Shown in pieces: positions 41,116 through 50,029 of a stretch of DNA of 64,000 nucleotides. Position 1 is the stretch's first letter. Each line of letters begins with the position of its first letter. The notes below the pieces were generated by a model. The model saw nothing but the letters and a program-made list of their open reading frames with translations, was not told the DNA's origin and made no database searches. Source of the DNA: Pseudoxanthomonas sp. CF125 (GTDB taxonomy: Bacteria > Pseudomonadota > Gammaproteobacteria > Xanthomonadales > Xanthomonadaceae); the NCBI RefSeq assembly GCF_900104085.1, contig NZ_FNLD01000002.1, positions 434,001 to 498,000 on the forward strand, given 5' to 3'. Both the position numbers and the translations under genes were made by a program.

Positions 41116-42948
41116 GCATTGTGTTTCGGCCTGATGCTCAGCGCGTCGGCGTCCGCACGCGACGTCGCCATCGATCGCCTGGAACCCGCCAGCTGGTGGG
41201 TGGGAATGAAGCATTCACGCATCGAACTGATAGTGCACGGCGACGCGATCGGACCATTGAAGCCCCGGTTGTCGCGGCCTGGCGTGAGCGTGGTCGACGT
41301 GCAGCGGGTGGACAACCCCAACTATCTGTTCGTCAGCCTGGAGATCGCGGACAGCGCCAGTCCAGGTACGTTCGATATCCAGTTCCTCGACGGCGACCGT
41401 GTGGCGGCGCGCCATCCGTTCCGCCTGGACGCGCGCGAGCCGGGGTCGGCGGCGCGCAAGGGCTTCGACACTTCGGATGCCATCTATCTGATCACCCCGG
41501 ACCGCTTCGCCAATGGCGATCCCGGCAACGACACGCTCGCAACCATGCGCGAGCCAGCCGATCGCGCTTCTCCCAACGGACGCCATGGCGGGGATATCGC
41601 GGGCATCGCGAAAAGCATCGACTACATCGCAGGGATGGGCTTCACCCAGCTCTGGCCGACGCCGCTGCTGGAAAACGACCAGCCTAAATTCTCCTATCAC
41701 GGCTACGCCATCACCGACCTGTACCGCGTCGACCCGCGCTTCGGCAGCAACGAGGACTACCGTGCGCTATCCCGCAGCGCGCGGGCCAAAGGCGTGGGCC
41801 TGATCATGGATGTGGTGCTGAACCACATCGGCTCCAACCACTGGTGGATGCGCGACCTGCCCACGCCGGACTGGATCAACCACGGCGGCAAGTTCGCGCC
41901 CACCAATCACCGCCGCACCACGGTGCAGGATCCGCATGCGGCACCGCAAGACCGCGCGGACTTCGTGGAAGGCTGGTTCTCGCCCGGGATGCCCGACCTC
42001 AACCAGCGCAATCCGCATCTGGCCACCTACCTGATCCAGAACAGCCTGTGGTGGATCGAATACGCCGGCCTGTCCGGTATCCGCGAGGACACTTTCGGTT
42101 ATGCCGATGCGCAATTCCTCAGCGCATGGGGCAAGGCGGTGCTCGACGAGTATCCGGATTTCAGCATGGTCGGCGAGGAGTGGAGCGCCAACCCCGCCAC
42201 GGTCGCGCACTGGCAACGCAGCAAGCTCAATCCGGACGGCCACGTTCCGTATATGCCCAGCATGATGGATTTCCCTGTCCACACTGCATTGCGCGATGCT
42301 TTGAACGAACCGGAGGGCGCGGACACGGGCTGGATACGGCTGTACGAGGCATTGGCCAACGATTACCTGTATCCGGACGCGGACCGTTTGGTCGTATTCG
42401 CCGAGAACCACGACACCACGCGCCTGCTCGCCAACGTGAAGGGAGACGTGGCTCTGTTCAAGATCGCGATGGCCTATCTGGCCACGGTGCGGGGCACGCC
42501 GCAGTTCTTCTATGGTTCGGAAATACTGATGGAGGGGCCGCGCGAACGCGAGGACGGAAAGATCCGCGCGGACATGCCGGGCGGTTGGGTGGGCGATGCG
42601 AAGAACGCCTTCACCGGCGCCGGTCTGTCGGCGGCCGAGCGCGACGCGCAGGACTACCTGCAGCGGCTGCTTCGCTGGCGCAGGAATACCCCGGTAGTGC
42701 AGCACGGCAAACTGCAGCATTTCGCACCGGCCGATGGCGTGTACGTCTACTTCCGCTACGACGGCAACGACACGGTGATGGTGGCTTTGAACCGGAATGC
42801 CACCTCCAAGCCGCTGGCGCTGGAACGCTTCGGCCGGTTCGTCAAGGCCGGCAGCAAGGGCCGCGACGTGATAAGCGGCAAAACCGTTGCGCTGGGGACG
42901 ATGCTGGAACTGGCCGGCAACGCGGCGACGATCATCAGCATCGAATAG
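41056..42948 (+). CDS. GH13 cyclomaltodextrinase-type alpha-glucan hydrolase, exported
   Basis: About 630 residues. A signal peptide (hydrophobic A-L-C-F-G-L-M-L-S-A-S-A-S-A) is preceded by a tandem-repeat lead. An N-terminal beta domain (about 36-130, Cyc-maltodext_N-like, I-D-R-L-E-P-A-S-W-W-V-G-M) follows. The GH13 barrel has D-V-V-L-N-H, the nucleophile Asp345 in G-I-R-E-D-T, acid/base Glu374 in V-G-E-E-W and stabiliser Asp453 in E-N-H-D-T. A C-terminal beta domain ends it. It cleaves alpha-1,4 bonds of cyclodextrins or maltodextrins. Four in-frame ATGs lie in the lead; the first has a GGGAA 8 bases upstream. Confidence 0.9.
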   Translation: MQAARMQAVRMKAARMKAAVALCFGLMLSASASARDVAIDRLEPASWWVGMKHSRIELIVHGDAIGPLKPRLSRPGVSVVDVQRVDNPNYLFVSLEIADSASPGTFDIQFLDGDRVAARHPFRLDAREPGSAARKGFDTSDAIYLITPDRFANGDPGNDTLATMREPADRASPNGRHGGDIAGIAKSIDYIAGMGFTQLWPTPLLENDQPKFSYHGYAITDLYRVDPRFGSNEDYRALSRSARAKGVGLIMDVVLNHIGSNHWWMRDLPTPDWINHGGKFAPTNHRRTTVQDPHAAPQDRADFVEGWFSPGMPDLNQRNPHLATYLIQNSLWWIEYAGLSGIREDTFGYADAQFLSAWGKAVLDEYPDFSMVGEEWSANPATVAHWQRSKLNPDGHVPYMPSMMDFPVHTALRDALNEPEGADTGWIRLYEALANDYLYPDADRLVVFAENHDTTRLLANVKGDVALFKIAMAYLATVRGTPQFFYGSEILMEGPREREDGKIRADMPGGWVGDAKNAFTGAGLSAAERDAQDYLQRLLRWRRNTPVVQHGKLQHFAPADGVYVYFRYDGNDTVMVALNRNATSKPLALERFGRFVKAGSKGRDVISGKTVALGTMLELAGNAATIISIE

Positions 42949-42988
42949 ACCGCATCCGCTGCCTTGCTCTAAGAAGGGCTGCCCCGCG

Positions 42989-43228
42989 CTAAGGCCCGCC
43001 GGGCTGGGCAGGATCGTTTGGCTGCGGGCCATCGGGATCCACGCCCGGATCGGGCGGGGGAGGGAACACCGGATCGCTGGGCTGCCAAGGTGGCGTGTCG
43101 CGCGCGGGATTCGGTGATTCGCCAGGCTTTGGAGCAGGGGGCTGGAAAGGTCCGCCGGGATTGGGATTGTGCTGGTTCAAGCCGTTCTCCTTGCATTGCT
43201 GCGGCAACCGCTGCCGCATCGCCAACAT
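42989..43228 (-). CDS. Small proline-rich hypothetical protein
   Basis: A minus-strand frame of up to 79 residues from ATG 43228 (alternative ATG 43219). The C-terminal two-thirds is Pro/Gly/Asp-rich (P-P-A-P-K-P-G-E-S-P-N-P-A-R-D; D-P-G-V-D-P-D-G-P). Proline-rich composition in one frame and a fitting GC pattern suggest a real small protein, but there is no domain and it could be a shadow. No ribosome-binding site stands out. Confidence 0.4.
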   Translation of the reverse strand: MLAMRQRLPQQCKENGLNQHNPNPGGPFQPPAPKPGESPNPARDTPPWQPSDPVFPPPPDPGVDPDGPQPNDPAQPGGP

Positions 43229-43557
43229 GCGCGGGCCGACGCTTGCCTTGCGTGAAAAACGCGGGTGCGCTTTTTCGCCTGGACGCAACTTCAGACAGTT
43301 TTGTCGATGCCGCAAACCAGGCTGATTCGGGCGATCGATTCGCTTTCTTCACGACAATGCCGCCCGGCTGTCTTTTCAAGCCGCTAGCCCGGAGGCCGGA
43401 TCCTGCGCTTCAATGGGTCCTGTCCGCTCCGGCCGGCCGATTCCAGTACCCGAATCGCCCGTTTCGTCGCGCCATCCCGCGTCCCGTCGCCGCCGCCGCC
43501 AAGACCGGCAAAGTGCCGACTATTCTCGCCGGCACTCCACACGGGCCGGGTGCCGCC
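43229..43557. other. Stretch without a supported gene
   Basis: Nothing firm is seen between the proline-rich frame and the small ORF at 43558. A plus-strand frame is open through it but shows no domain, and no repeats or hairpins stand out. Confidence 0.35.
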
Positions 43558-43845
43558 ATGAGCATTACCGACTTCCTGTTCTCTCTGCATAAGCTGCTCG
43601 CCTGGTTGTTCGCATTGCTGACGGTCCTGCTGCCCCAGCATCTTCTGGGCCCGTTGCCCGCTACGGACACTCCAGCGGCGGTGCCTGCTGCGGCGACAAC
43701 AACGCAGCTTTGCGTGCAGACTCCTGCGCCGCCGCGCAAGCTGGCCCGTGCGGTACTGCCGCCATCGAATACCGATGAAGCCGGCACAGCCGCAAACGCG
43801 TCCGATGGCTCCGAGCCAAGGTCTGCACCACGGACAAAACAGTGA
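43558..43845 (+). CDS. Small hypothetical protein with one hydrophobic segment
   Basis: A 95-residue frame starting at ATG 43558, with a hydrophobic segment at residues 6-32 (F-L-F-S-L-H-K-L-L-A-W-L-F-A-L-L-T-V) and a Pro/Ala-rich tail with a single Cys. The frame is open far upstream, so the start is a guess. A short stem (43847-43866) follows the stop. Weakly supported. Confidence 0.4.
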   Translation: MSITDFLFSLHKLLAWLFALLTVLLPQHLLGPLPATDTPAAVPAAATTTQLCVQTPAPPRKLARAVLPPSNTDEAGTAANASDGSEPRSAPRTKQ

Positions 43846-43923
43846 GGGCGGCTTTGCGCAGCCGCCTGTTCCGGACCGCAAAAAAAAGGAATGCGCCGGT
43901 ATCGCTTCGCAGCGGCGTCGGGG

Positions 43924-44481
43924 TTACAGATTTTCCGGTTTGAAGCGGCTGCGCCGCGAGATATCCGGCCCCGACACCATGAATTTGCCCTCGCCGCGAT
44001 AGTGCACGGTCTGCGGAATCCTGGGCACGGCGGCGACGTGAGCTTTCACTACTTCCCAGATGAACAGCCCGTGCTTACCCACCTGGCTGCCGTCGTAAAG
44101 CCGGCACTCGAAATTGGAATGGCATTCCGCCAGCAACGGCGCCTCCACCCTGCTGCCGCGTTGCGCGGTGAGCCCGAATTCCGCGAACTTGTCGGTATCG
44201 GCGCCGCTGCAGTTGCCTATGCCCACCACGGTGTCCAACAGATCCAGCGCGGGCAGATTGATCACGCACTGTTTGCTACGCCGGATCATTTCAAAACTGT
44301 GATTGGCTTCCCAGATGTAACAAGCCAGCAACGATGGCTCGAATCCCATCACCATGTGCCAGCCCAGGGTCATGATGTTGCGTTCTTCCTTCCATGCCGA
44401 ACTGACCAGGACGATGGGGCCTGGTTCCAGGAAGCGACGCACCTGGTCCGTCGGGAAATTTCTTTTGCGGAATTTATTCAT
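43924..44481 (-). CDS. Flavin reductase-like domain protein
   Basis: A 185-residue protein of the FMN-binding split-barrel flavin reductase family: P-G-P-I-V-L-V-S-S-A-W near the start, I-M-T-L-G-W-H, F-V/C-I-N-L-P-A-L-D-L and H-S-N-F-E-C-R-L. It probably uses NAD(P)H to reduce free flavin, or binds FMN. The frame extends to 44511, but 44481 (MNKFRKRNFP) gives the usual family start. Confidence 0.85.
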   Translation of the reverse strand: MNKFRKRNFPTDQVRRFLEPGPIVLVSSAWKEERNIMTLGWHMVMGFEPSLLACYIWEANHSFEMIRRSKQCVINLPALDLLDTVVGIGNCSGADTDKFAEFGLTAQRGSRVEAPLLAECHSNFECRLYDGSQVGKHGLFIWEVVKAHVAAVPRIPQTVHYRGEGKFMVSGPDISRRSRFKPENL

Positions 44482-44856
44482 GCGCTTGGCACGGCCAGAA
44501 AAGAGACCCACGGCACACTAACGGCGCACGCGTGAAAATAACGGCATGGAAACGATAGTGCTTCCATCAGTTCGCTGGATTATCGATTTCCTGTTTATGA
44601 GAGACGATGCACAGTTGTGCATTCGTGTCTTTCATCGCGAATCTCAAGATGACTTATGGGCGCAGGCTGTCGATCGAGCGTATTGAAATACCTGTAATCA
44701 CAGTTGTCCAAAAAAACGAAAGCTACCGATAGTCACCTCTCTGCCATAACACGGTTGTCGCCGTATCTCCGTTGCCACTGCGCCATTTGCACGAACGGAA
44801 TTCTCGATTCGATACTTCAAACTGAGACGCATGCAACACGCGCGCAATAGTAGTGC

Positions 44857-44886
44857 TTGACTATGCGTGTTGTATCGAGCTAGTTT
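44857..44886 (+). promoter_or_regulatory. Candidate promoter upstream of virB7
   Basis: TTGACT (44857-44862), 18-base spacer, TAGTTT (44881-44886). A moderate sigma70 match about 355 bases before the virB7 start. Confidence 0.35.
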
Positions 44887-44974
44887 CCCGCTTGATTGCT
44901 CGTCCGCCTGCTTAGGCGCGACCGCCATCCGCTTGCCGGATAGGGATGCAATTCACGGGGATAGATAAATGTTT

Positions 44975-44997
44975 CAGGGAGCGTTTCTGCCAGGGAG
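44975..44997 (+). promoter_or_regulatory. Paired CAGGGAG motifs in the virB7 leader (candidate RsmA/CsrA sites)
   Basis: CAGGGAG occurs at 44975-44981 and 44991-44997, 16 bases apart. Two more GGGAT elements lie at 44943-44947 and 44958-44962. CsrA/RsmA binds ANGGA motifs, often in pairs, and CsrA control of the X. citri T4SS through the virB7 leader is known. Confidence 0.4.
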
Positions 44998-45241
44998 GTG
45001 GGGTACTAGTGTCGCGATATTCCTCTGCGGTCATTACCGATGCGGTTCCGGGATGCGCCTGTCGCCACGACAGGCTGGCTCGTCCGGTTGGTTCTTTCGC
45101 CTTTCGCTTTTCAATGCGCACCGCGGGCCCCGGCCGCGTGCGTTCTCGCTTTTCGCTTGCCTGTCGTTCCCATCTTCATGCCGGCTGCGGAGCAGCACTG
45201 CCGCGCCGGCCGATCCTTCCAATCCCATCTGTTGGTGAAGC

Positions 45242-45676
45242 GTGAAACATAAGACTTTGGCCGGCCGCTGCTGGTACGTGTTGATCTTCTTGGTTATTGC
45301 GTTGTCCGGGTGCGCCACGCGTCCCGCGCCGGATTTCGGCGGCCGCTGGAAAACGGTGAACCATTACGCGGCATCGGCCGAGGCAATTCCCCTTTACCAG
45401 ACTTACGTGTTCCATGCCTCGCCCATGGACGGCACGCTCAAGAACATGCTCACGCGCTGGGCGAGCGACTCGAAGATGACCTTGTCGTACCTGCATCCTT
45501 CGGATTTCACGCTGTACGGACCGGTAGCGCAGATCCAGACCAACGACCTGCAAACGGCGGTTTCGCAACTGACCGCCGCCTATGCCGGACAACAGGTATC
45601 GGTCACTGCCAGCGACAACCAGATCGTCGTCCGCGTGGCCCAGGCCAGCGAGGACGCGCCGGCAGCCACACCCTGA
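45242..45676 (+). CDS. virB7: T4SS outer-membrane lipoprotein VirB7 with N0-like domain
   Basis: A 144-residue lipoprotein starting at GTG. The signal ends A-L-S-G-C with lipidation at Cys24. Unlike the ~50-residue VirB7 of Agrobacterium it has a C-terminal globular part (about 50-135), including G-T-L-K-N-M-L-T-R-W-A, L-Q-T-A-V-S-Q-L and V-S-V-T-A-S-D-N-Q-I-V-V. This resembles the N0 domain of secretins and of X. citri VirB7, which forms an extra ring on the outer-membrane core complex. It heads the virB operon. Confidence 0.92.
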   Translation: MKHKTLAGRCWYVLIFLVIALSGCATRPAPDFGGRWKTVNHYAASAEAIPLYQTYVFHASPMDGTLKNMLTRWASDSKMTLSYLHPSDFTLYGPVAQIQTNDLQTAVSQLTAAYAGQQVSVTASDNQIVVRVAQASEDAPAATP

Positions 45677-45734
45677 GCATGGCCGGAATTTTTTCGGGTC
45701 GGTGTTCCCATAACGGCTTCAAGGAATCAGATTG

Positions 45735-46670
45735 ATGTTCGGGAAGAAAGTTTCATCGCCGCAGATCGACAGCGCGGTTTCCAAATCGGTCAATTTCGAG
45801 ATCACTCTGGCCGACATGGCCCGGCGCAGCGAGCGCCGCGCCTGGCTGGTGGCGTCGGGCGCCATCGCGCTGTCGCTGATCCTGGCGGCGGGCTATTTCT
45901 ACATGCTGCCGCTCAAGGAAAAGGTGCCTTACCTGATCATGGCCGACGCCTACACCGGCACCAGCTCGGTAGCGCGTCTTACCCAGGACGCCGACCACCG
46001 CAGCATCACCACCAAGGAAGCGGTCAACCGCAGCAACGTGGCCCACTTCCTGCTCGCGCGTGAGTCCTACGACGTCGCATTGATGAACCTGCGCGACCGC
46101 ACCACCGTGTACACCATGTCCTCGCCGGATGTGGCGGCGGCCTATACCGGCCTGCATAACCCGAAAAGTCCCACCAGTCCGTTCAACGTCTACGGCAAGA
46201 ACAAGGCGATCCGGGTCAAGATCCTCAGCATTTCGCTCATAGGCGGGTCGGCCAAGACATGGCCTAAGGGCGCGACCGTCCGCTTCCAGCGCAGCCTCTA
46301 CGACAAGCCGACCGGCACGTCCAAGCCGCTGGACAGCAACATCGCCACCATGGAGTTCACCTACAAATCGAACCTGAAGATGGAAGAAAAATATCGCATC
46401 GAGAATCCGCTCGGGTTCCAGGTCACCAATTACCGCGTCGACAGGGATTACGACGACAGCGGCTTCACCGCCACTCCGCCGGACGAAATGGAAGTGCAGC
46501 CGCTTCCGCAGACGCCCAATCCGGCGATGCCCGCTGCGCAACCCGTCGTCCCAGGCGCAATCCCCGGCGATGCGGCCAATCCTGCGATCCAGCAAGGCTA
46601 CCCGGCGCCCGCTACGCCGCCGGCTGCCGCTCCTTCCTCCAACAATGCCAATGGGGCCATCAACCAATGA
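45735..46670 (+). CDS. virB8: T4SS inner-membrane protein VirB8
   Basis: A 311-residue bitopic protein. The N-terminal cytoplasmic segment has F-E-I-T-L-A-D-M-A-R-R-S-E-R-R-A-W, a membrane helix spans about 37-57, and a periplasmic NTF2-like domain (60-235) follows. A Pro/Ala/Gln/Asn-rich tail of about 65 residues comes after; standard VirB8 proteins lack such a long tail. VirB8 forms arches at the inner-membrane base of the channel. The ATG at 45735 follows AAGGAATCAG. Overlaps virB9 by 4 bases. Confidence 0.92.
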   Translation: MFGKKVSSPQIDSAVSKSVNFEITLADMARRSERRAWLVASGAIALSLILAAGYFYMLPLKEKVPYLIMADAYTGTSSVARLTQDADHRSITTKEAVNRSNVAHFLLARESYDVALMNLRDRTTVYTMSSPDVAAAYTGLHNPKSPTSPFNVYGKNKAIRVKILSISLIGGSAKTWPKGATVRFQRSLYDKPTGTSKPLDSNIATMEFTYKSNLKMEEKYRIENPLGFQVTNYRVDRDYDDSGFTATPPDEMEVQPLPQTPNPAMPAAQPVVPGAIPGDAANPAIQQGYPAPATPPAAAPSSNNANGAINQ

Positions 46671-47428
46671 ATCGCTTGAGCAAGCATTGTCTGGCAGTGA
46701 TCCTGCACGCTGCGATCATCGGCGTCGCGCTGCCGGCCAGCGCGCAGGTCGTGCAGCAGTATGAATACGAACCGGATCGGATCTATGAGGTGCGTACCGG
46801 CCTGGGCATCACCACCCAGATCGAGCTTAGCCCCAACGAGAAGATCCTGGACTTCAGCACGGGCTTCAGCGCGGGCTGGGACCTGACCCGGCGCGAGAAC
46901 GTGTTCTATCTCAAGCCGAAGAACGTGGACGTGGACACCAACATGGTGATCCGCACCGCCACGCATTCCTATATCTTCGAACTGAAGGTCGTGGCAACCG
47001 ACTGGACCGCGCTCAGCCAGGCCAAGCAGGCGGGCGTGCAGTACAAGATAACCTTCGCCTATCCCAACGATATCGAGTTCGTTTCCGAAGCCGACGAAAA
47101 AAGCGTGCCGCAGCTCAGCACCAAGCTGGACAAGGACAGGCGCTACAACTTCAACTACGACTATTCGACGCGCACCAAGCAGGCTTGGCTGATCCCCACC
47201 AACGTCTACGACGACGGCCAGTTCACCTACGTCAAGATGAGCGACCTCAAGGCCTTTCCTACCGGCAACTTCCCCGCGGTCTTCGGCCGCGAGCGCGAGG
47301 GCAGCGAAGATTTCGTGGTCAACACCACGGTAGAGAACAACACGCTGATCGTGCACGGCACCTATCCCTTCTTGGTCATCCGGCACGGCAAGAATGTCGT
47401 CGGCCTGCGTAGGAACAAAGCACAATGA
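46667..47428 (+). CDS. virB9: T4SS core complex protein VirB9
   Basis: A 253-residue periplasmic protein with a signal peptide (cleavage after L-P-A-S-A-Q). N-terminal beta-domain: Y-E-P-D-R-I-Y-E-V-R-T-G-L-G-I-T-T-Q-I-E-L. C-terminal domain: L-I-V-H-G-T-Y-P-F-L-V-I-R-H-G-K-N-V-V-G-L-R. VirB9 joins VirB7 and VirB10 in the outer-membrane core ring. Stop and virB10 start overlap (ATGA). Confidence 0.93.
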   Translation: MNRLSKHCLAVILHAAIIGVALPASAQVVQQYEYEPDRIYEVRTGLGITTQIELSPNEKILDFSTGFSAGWDLTRRENVFYLKPKNVDVDTNMVIRTATHSYIFELKVVATDWTALSQAKQAGVQYKITFAYPNDIEFVSEADEKSVPQLSTKLDKDRRYNFNYDYSTRTKQAWLIPTNVYDDGQFTYVKMSDLKAFPTGNFPAVFGREREGSEDFVVNTTVENNTLIVHGTYPFLVIRHGKNVVGLRRNKAQ

Positions 47429-48684
47429 ACCAGACTCCGCCGTCCAATCCTTCCGGCCGCCCTTACGACGACGGCGACCCCGATCCGCAACCCAATCGCG
47501 GTCCGGATGCGCCCGCGCAAAGCGGCAATCCCTATTACGCCAACCAGCAGAGCGCTGCGGCGCCTGATCTCGACGCGAACGCCCCGCAGCTGAGGTCCAA
47601 CGACCTGCAGAAGCTCAATCGCAAGGCGTTGCTGTTCCTGGCGGGTATCGTGCTGCTGTTGATCGTCGCCGCGGTATGGATGTTCAAGAGCGCTACCTCC
47701 AGCAAGGACGAAGTCGCCAAGCCACGCGAAGAGAAAGTGGTGATTCCCGAATTACCCGGCAACACGGAGCCGCAGGCAGCCGAGCCGGTCGCGCCGATCG
47801 AAATGCAGCAGTACGCCGCCGAACCGACGATGCCGCCGTTGCCGCCCGAGCCGGCGCAGCCCAACGCTTATCCCTCGGATGGATACGGGGCGGCACCGCA
47901 GCCGCGCGAACCCAGTTTGATGGAACGCAGGATGATGAACGGCGCTGGTGCCGGTGGTGGCGAAGGATCGGGTGGCGATCCGCAGGCGGCGAAGAAGGAA
48001 GCCTATATGCAAGCCATGATGGCCGGTATGCCGGGCCAAGCGCCGGCGCAACCGCCGCCGCAGGACGAAGTCGCTTCCGCGCAATACATCTACAGGCCCG
48101 ATGCCCTGCTGGTTCGTGGTACCTACATCCGCTGCGTGCTCGAGACCCGCATCGTCACCGATATCCCGGGCTTCACTTCGTGCGTCGTCACCGAACCCGT
48201 CTACTCCATCAACGGCCGCAGCCTGCTGCTGCCGAAGGGCTCCAAGATCTCCGGAAAATACAATAATTCCGGCGCCACGGGACCGCGGGTCGCGGTGATC
48301 TGGGACCGCATCACCACCCCCAACGGCATCGACGTCAACATGGCCAGCCCCGGCGTGGACAATCTTGGCGGCGCCGGCCATCCGGGCGACTACAACGCGC
48401 ATTGGGGCAGCCGCATCGCCTCGGCGCTGCTGATCAGCCTGATCAGCGACGCCTTCAGCTACGCGGCCGCCGAGAACGGTCCCCGCACCACCACCATCTC
48501 CAATGGCAACGTGCTCGAGACTCCTTTCGAAAGCAGCACCGCGCGGACCATGGAGCGTCTGGCCAACCAGGCGCTGGACAAGAGCATCAACCGTCCTCCC
48601 ACGGTCACCATCAACCAAGGGACCGTGGTCAATGTCTATGTTTCCAAGGACGTGGACTTCACCGGGGTACTGGCCCGCAACTGA
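47425..48684 (+). CDS. virB10: T4SS core complex protein VirB10
   Basis: A 419-residue protein that spans both membranes. A Pro-rich cytoplasmic N-terminus leads to an inner-membrane helix (about 68-87), then a Pro/Glu/Ala-rich periplasmic linker. The TrbI-like C-terminal domain has G-T-Y-I-R-C-V-L-E-T-R-I-V-T-D, L-L-L-P-K-G-S-K-I-S-G-K-Y and V-A-V-I-W-D-R-I-T-T-P. The antenna helix that forms the outer-membrane pore lies near A-S-A-L-L-I-S-L-I-S-D-A-F. It is the structural scaffold of the channel. Confidence 0.94.
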   Translation: MNQTPPSNPSGRPYDDGDPDPQPNRGPDAPAQSGNPYYANQQSAAAPDLDANAPQLRSNDLQKLNRKALLFLAGIVLLLIVAAVWMFKSATSSKDEVAKPREEKVVIPELPGNTEPQAAEPVAPIEMQQYAAEPTMPPLPPEPAQPNAYPSDGYGAAPQPREPSLMERRMMNGAGAGGGEGSGGDPQAAKKEAYMQAMMAGMPGQAPAQPPPQDEVASAQYIYRPDALLVRGTYIRCVLETRIVTDIPGFTSCVVTEPVYSINGRSLLLPKGSKISGKYNNSGATGPRVAVIWDRITTPNGIDVNMASPGVDNLGGAGHPGDYNAHWGSRIASALLISLISDAFSYAAAENGPRTTTISNGNVLETPFESSTARTMERLANQALDKSINRPPTVTINQGTVVNVYVSKDVDFTGVLARN

Positions 48685-48699
48685 CGCGGGCCACATGCC

Positions 48700-49737
48700 A
48701 TGGACATCGATAACTCACCGGTAGCGCGGGTCTCCAGCGAATTTCTGGACTACCAATACGAAGTATTGGGAATCCTGGAGTACATGAGCTCTCCGGACGT
48801 CACCGAGATCTGCATCAACAAGCCGGGCGAAATCTATCTGGAAACTCGGCAGGGCTGGCAGCGCATCGAGGTGCCCGGTCTGAATTTCGAACGCGCACGG
48901 CAGTTCTGCACCGCCGTGGTCAACGAAAGCAATACCGGCCAGCGCATCACCGACACCGATCCGGTCGTATCGCTGACCTTTCCCACCGGTCAGCGCGCCC
49001 AGTTCGTGATTCCGCCCGCCTGCGACGCCGGCAAGGTTTCCATCACCATCCGCCTGCCGTCCAAGCACACCAAGTCGCTGCAGCAGTATCAGGAAGACGG
49101 ATTCTTCGACCAGATCCTCGAGCAGGGCCACACGCTGGGCGAGCACGACCGGGAGCTGCTGGAGCTGAAGTATTCACGCAACTACGCCGAGTTCTTCAAG
49201 AAAGCGGTCCTGTACAAGAAGAACATAGTGGTTTCCGGCGCCACCGGCAGCGGCAAGACCACTTTCATGAAATCGCTGGTCAACCACATCCCCGGCGACG
49301 AGCGCCTGGTCACCATCGAGGATGCGCGCGAACTGTTCATCACCCAGCCCAATGCGGTGCACCTGCTTTATTCCAAAGGCGGACAGAGCACCAGCAACGT
49401 CACCGCCAAGAGTTGCATGGAAGCCTGCCTGCGCATGAAGCCGGATCGCATCATCCTGGCCGAGCTGCGCGGCGACGAATCCTTCTATTTCATCCGCAAC
49501 TGCGCCTCTGGCCACCCGGGTTCCATCACCAGCTGCCACGCCGGCAGCACCACCCAGACCTGGGACCAGCTGGCGTTGATGGTGAAAGCTTCTGCGGAAG
49601 GAGCGGGATTGGAGTTCGCCATCATCAAGCGTCTGCTCATGATGACCATCGACATCCTGGTGCATATCAAGGCTCACGCGGGCCAACGCAACATCACGGG
49701 CATCGATTTCAACCCGGAGAGAACGTTCGCGGAGTGA
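48700..49737 (+). CDS. virB11: T4SS traffic ATPase VirB11
   Basis: A 345-residue cytoplasmic hexameric ATPase. N-terminal domain about 15-155. The C-terminal RecA-like domain has Walker A G-A-T-G-S-G-K-T (180-187), the Asp box L-V-T-I-E-D-A-R-E-L and Walker B I-I-L-A-E-L-R-G-D-E. A G-H-P-G-S-I-T-S-C-H-A His box follows. It works with VirB4 (and VirD4) to drive pilus biogenesis and substrate transfer. Confidence 0.95.
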   Translation: MDIDNSPVARVSSEFLDYQYEVLGILEYMSSPDVTEICINKPGEIYLETRQGWQRIEVPGLNFERARQFCTAVVNESNTGQRITDTDPVVSLTFPTGQRAQFVIPPACDAGKVSITIRLPSKHTKSLQQYQEDGFFDQILEQGHTLGEHDRELLELKYSRNYAEFFKKAVLYKKNIVVSGATGSGKTTFMKSLVNHIPGDERLVTIEDARELFITQPNAVHLLYSKGGQSTSNVTAKSCMEACLRMKPDRIILAELRGDESFYFIRNCASGHPGSITSCHAGSTTQTWDQLALMVKASAEGAGLEFAIIKRLLMMTIDILVHIKAHAGQRNITGIDFNPERTFAE

Positions 49738-50029
49738 GATTGAAAACGTGTCCGCCGTCTCTAAAATCGGCCTAATCGGTTACCTATGTTGGCATTTTTT
49801 TTTAAGAACAGAAAATGCTACCAATAGCGGACGTTGGGGTAATGAGAGCATGTGGATATGTAATGTTTTTCCTACAGAATTTTGCGATGGTTTGTGAGTT
49901 GACAACACTAGGGTGCTCATGAAATATGGGTGCAGGGATATCGGTGATGAGCGCGAAGAGCTGTGGAATTCCACATGCTTTGTCGGATGATCGTCGAACA
50001 GCGTTAAGCGTGTAACGGAGGAGTACGCG
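49738..50029. promoter_or_regulatory. AT-rich gap between virB11 and virB1 with a candidate internal promoter
   Basis: The only long gap in the first eleven vir genes. It is AT-rich, with an 11-base T-run near 49794-49804. A consensus TTGACA at 49899-49904 is followed by TATGGG at 49925 (20-base spacer) or AAATAT at 49922 (17-base spacer). It could start a second transcript for virB1 to virB6. Confidence 0.35.

Larger units (their letters stand above)
44482..45241. other. Long leader region upstream of the T4SS operon
   Basis: About 760 bases without a supported gene. The part 44540-44880 is visibly AT-richer than the surroundings. Short plus-strand frames (for example 44946-45245) show no domain. 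The stretch should carry the virB promoter and a long 5' untranslated region. Confidence 0.5.

Noticed and set aside
44946-45245. Short overlapping plus-strand ORFs before virB7
   Set aside because: Two frames are open at once, both Arg/Pro/Ser-rich without domains; better explained as untranslated leader.
49794-49804. T-run after virB11 as a rho-independent terminator
   Set aside because: No GC-rich stem precedes it.
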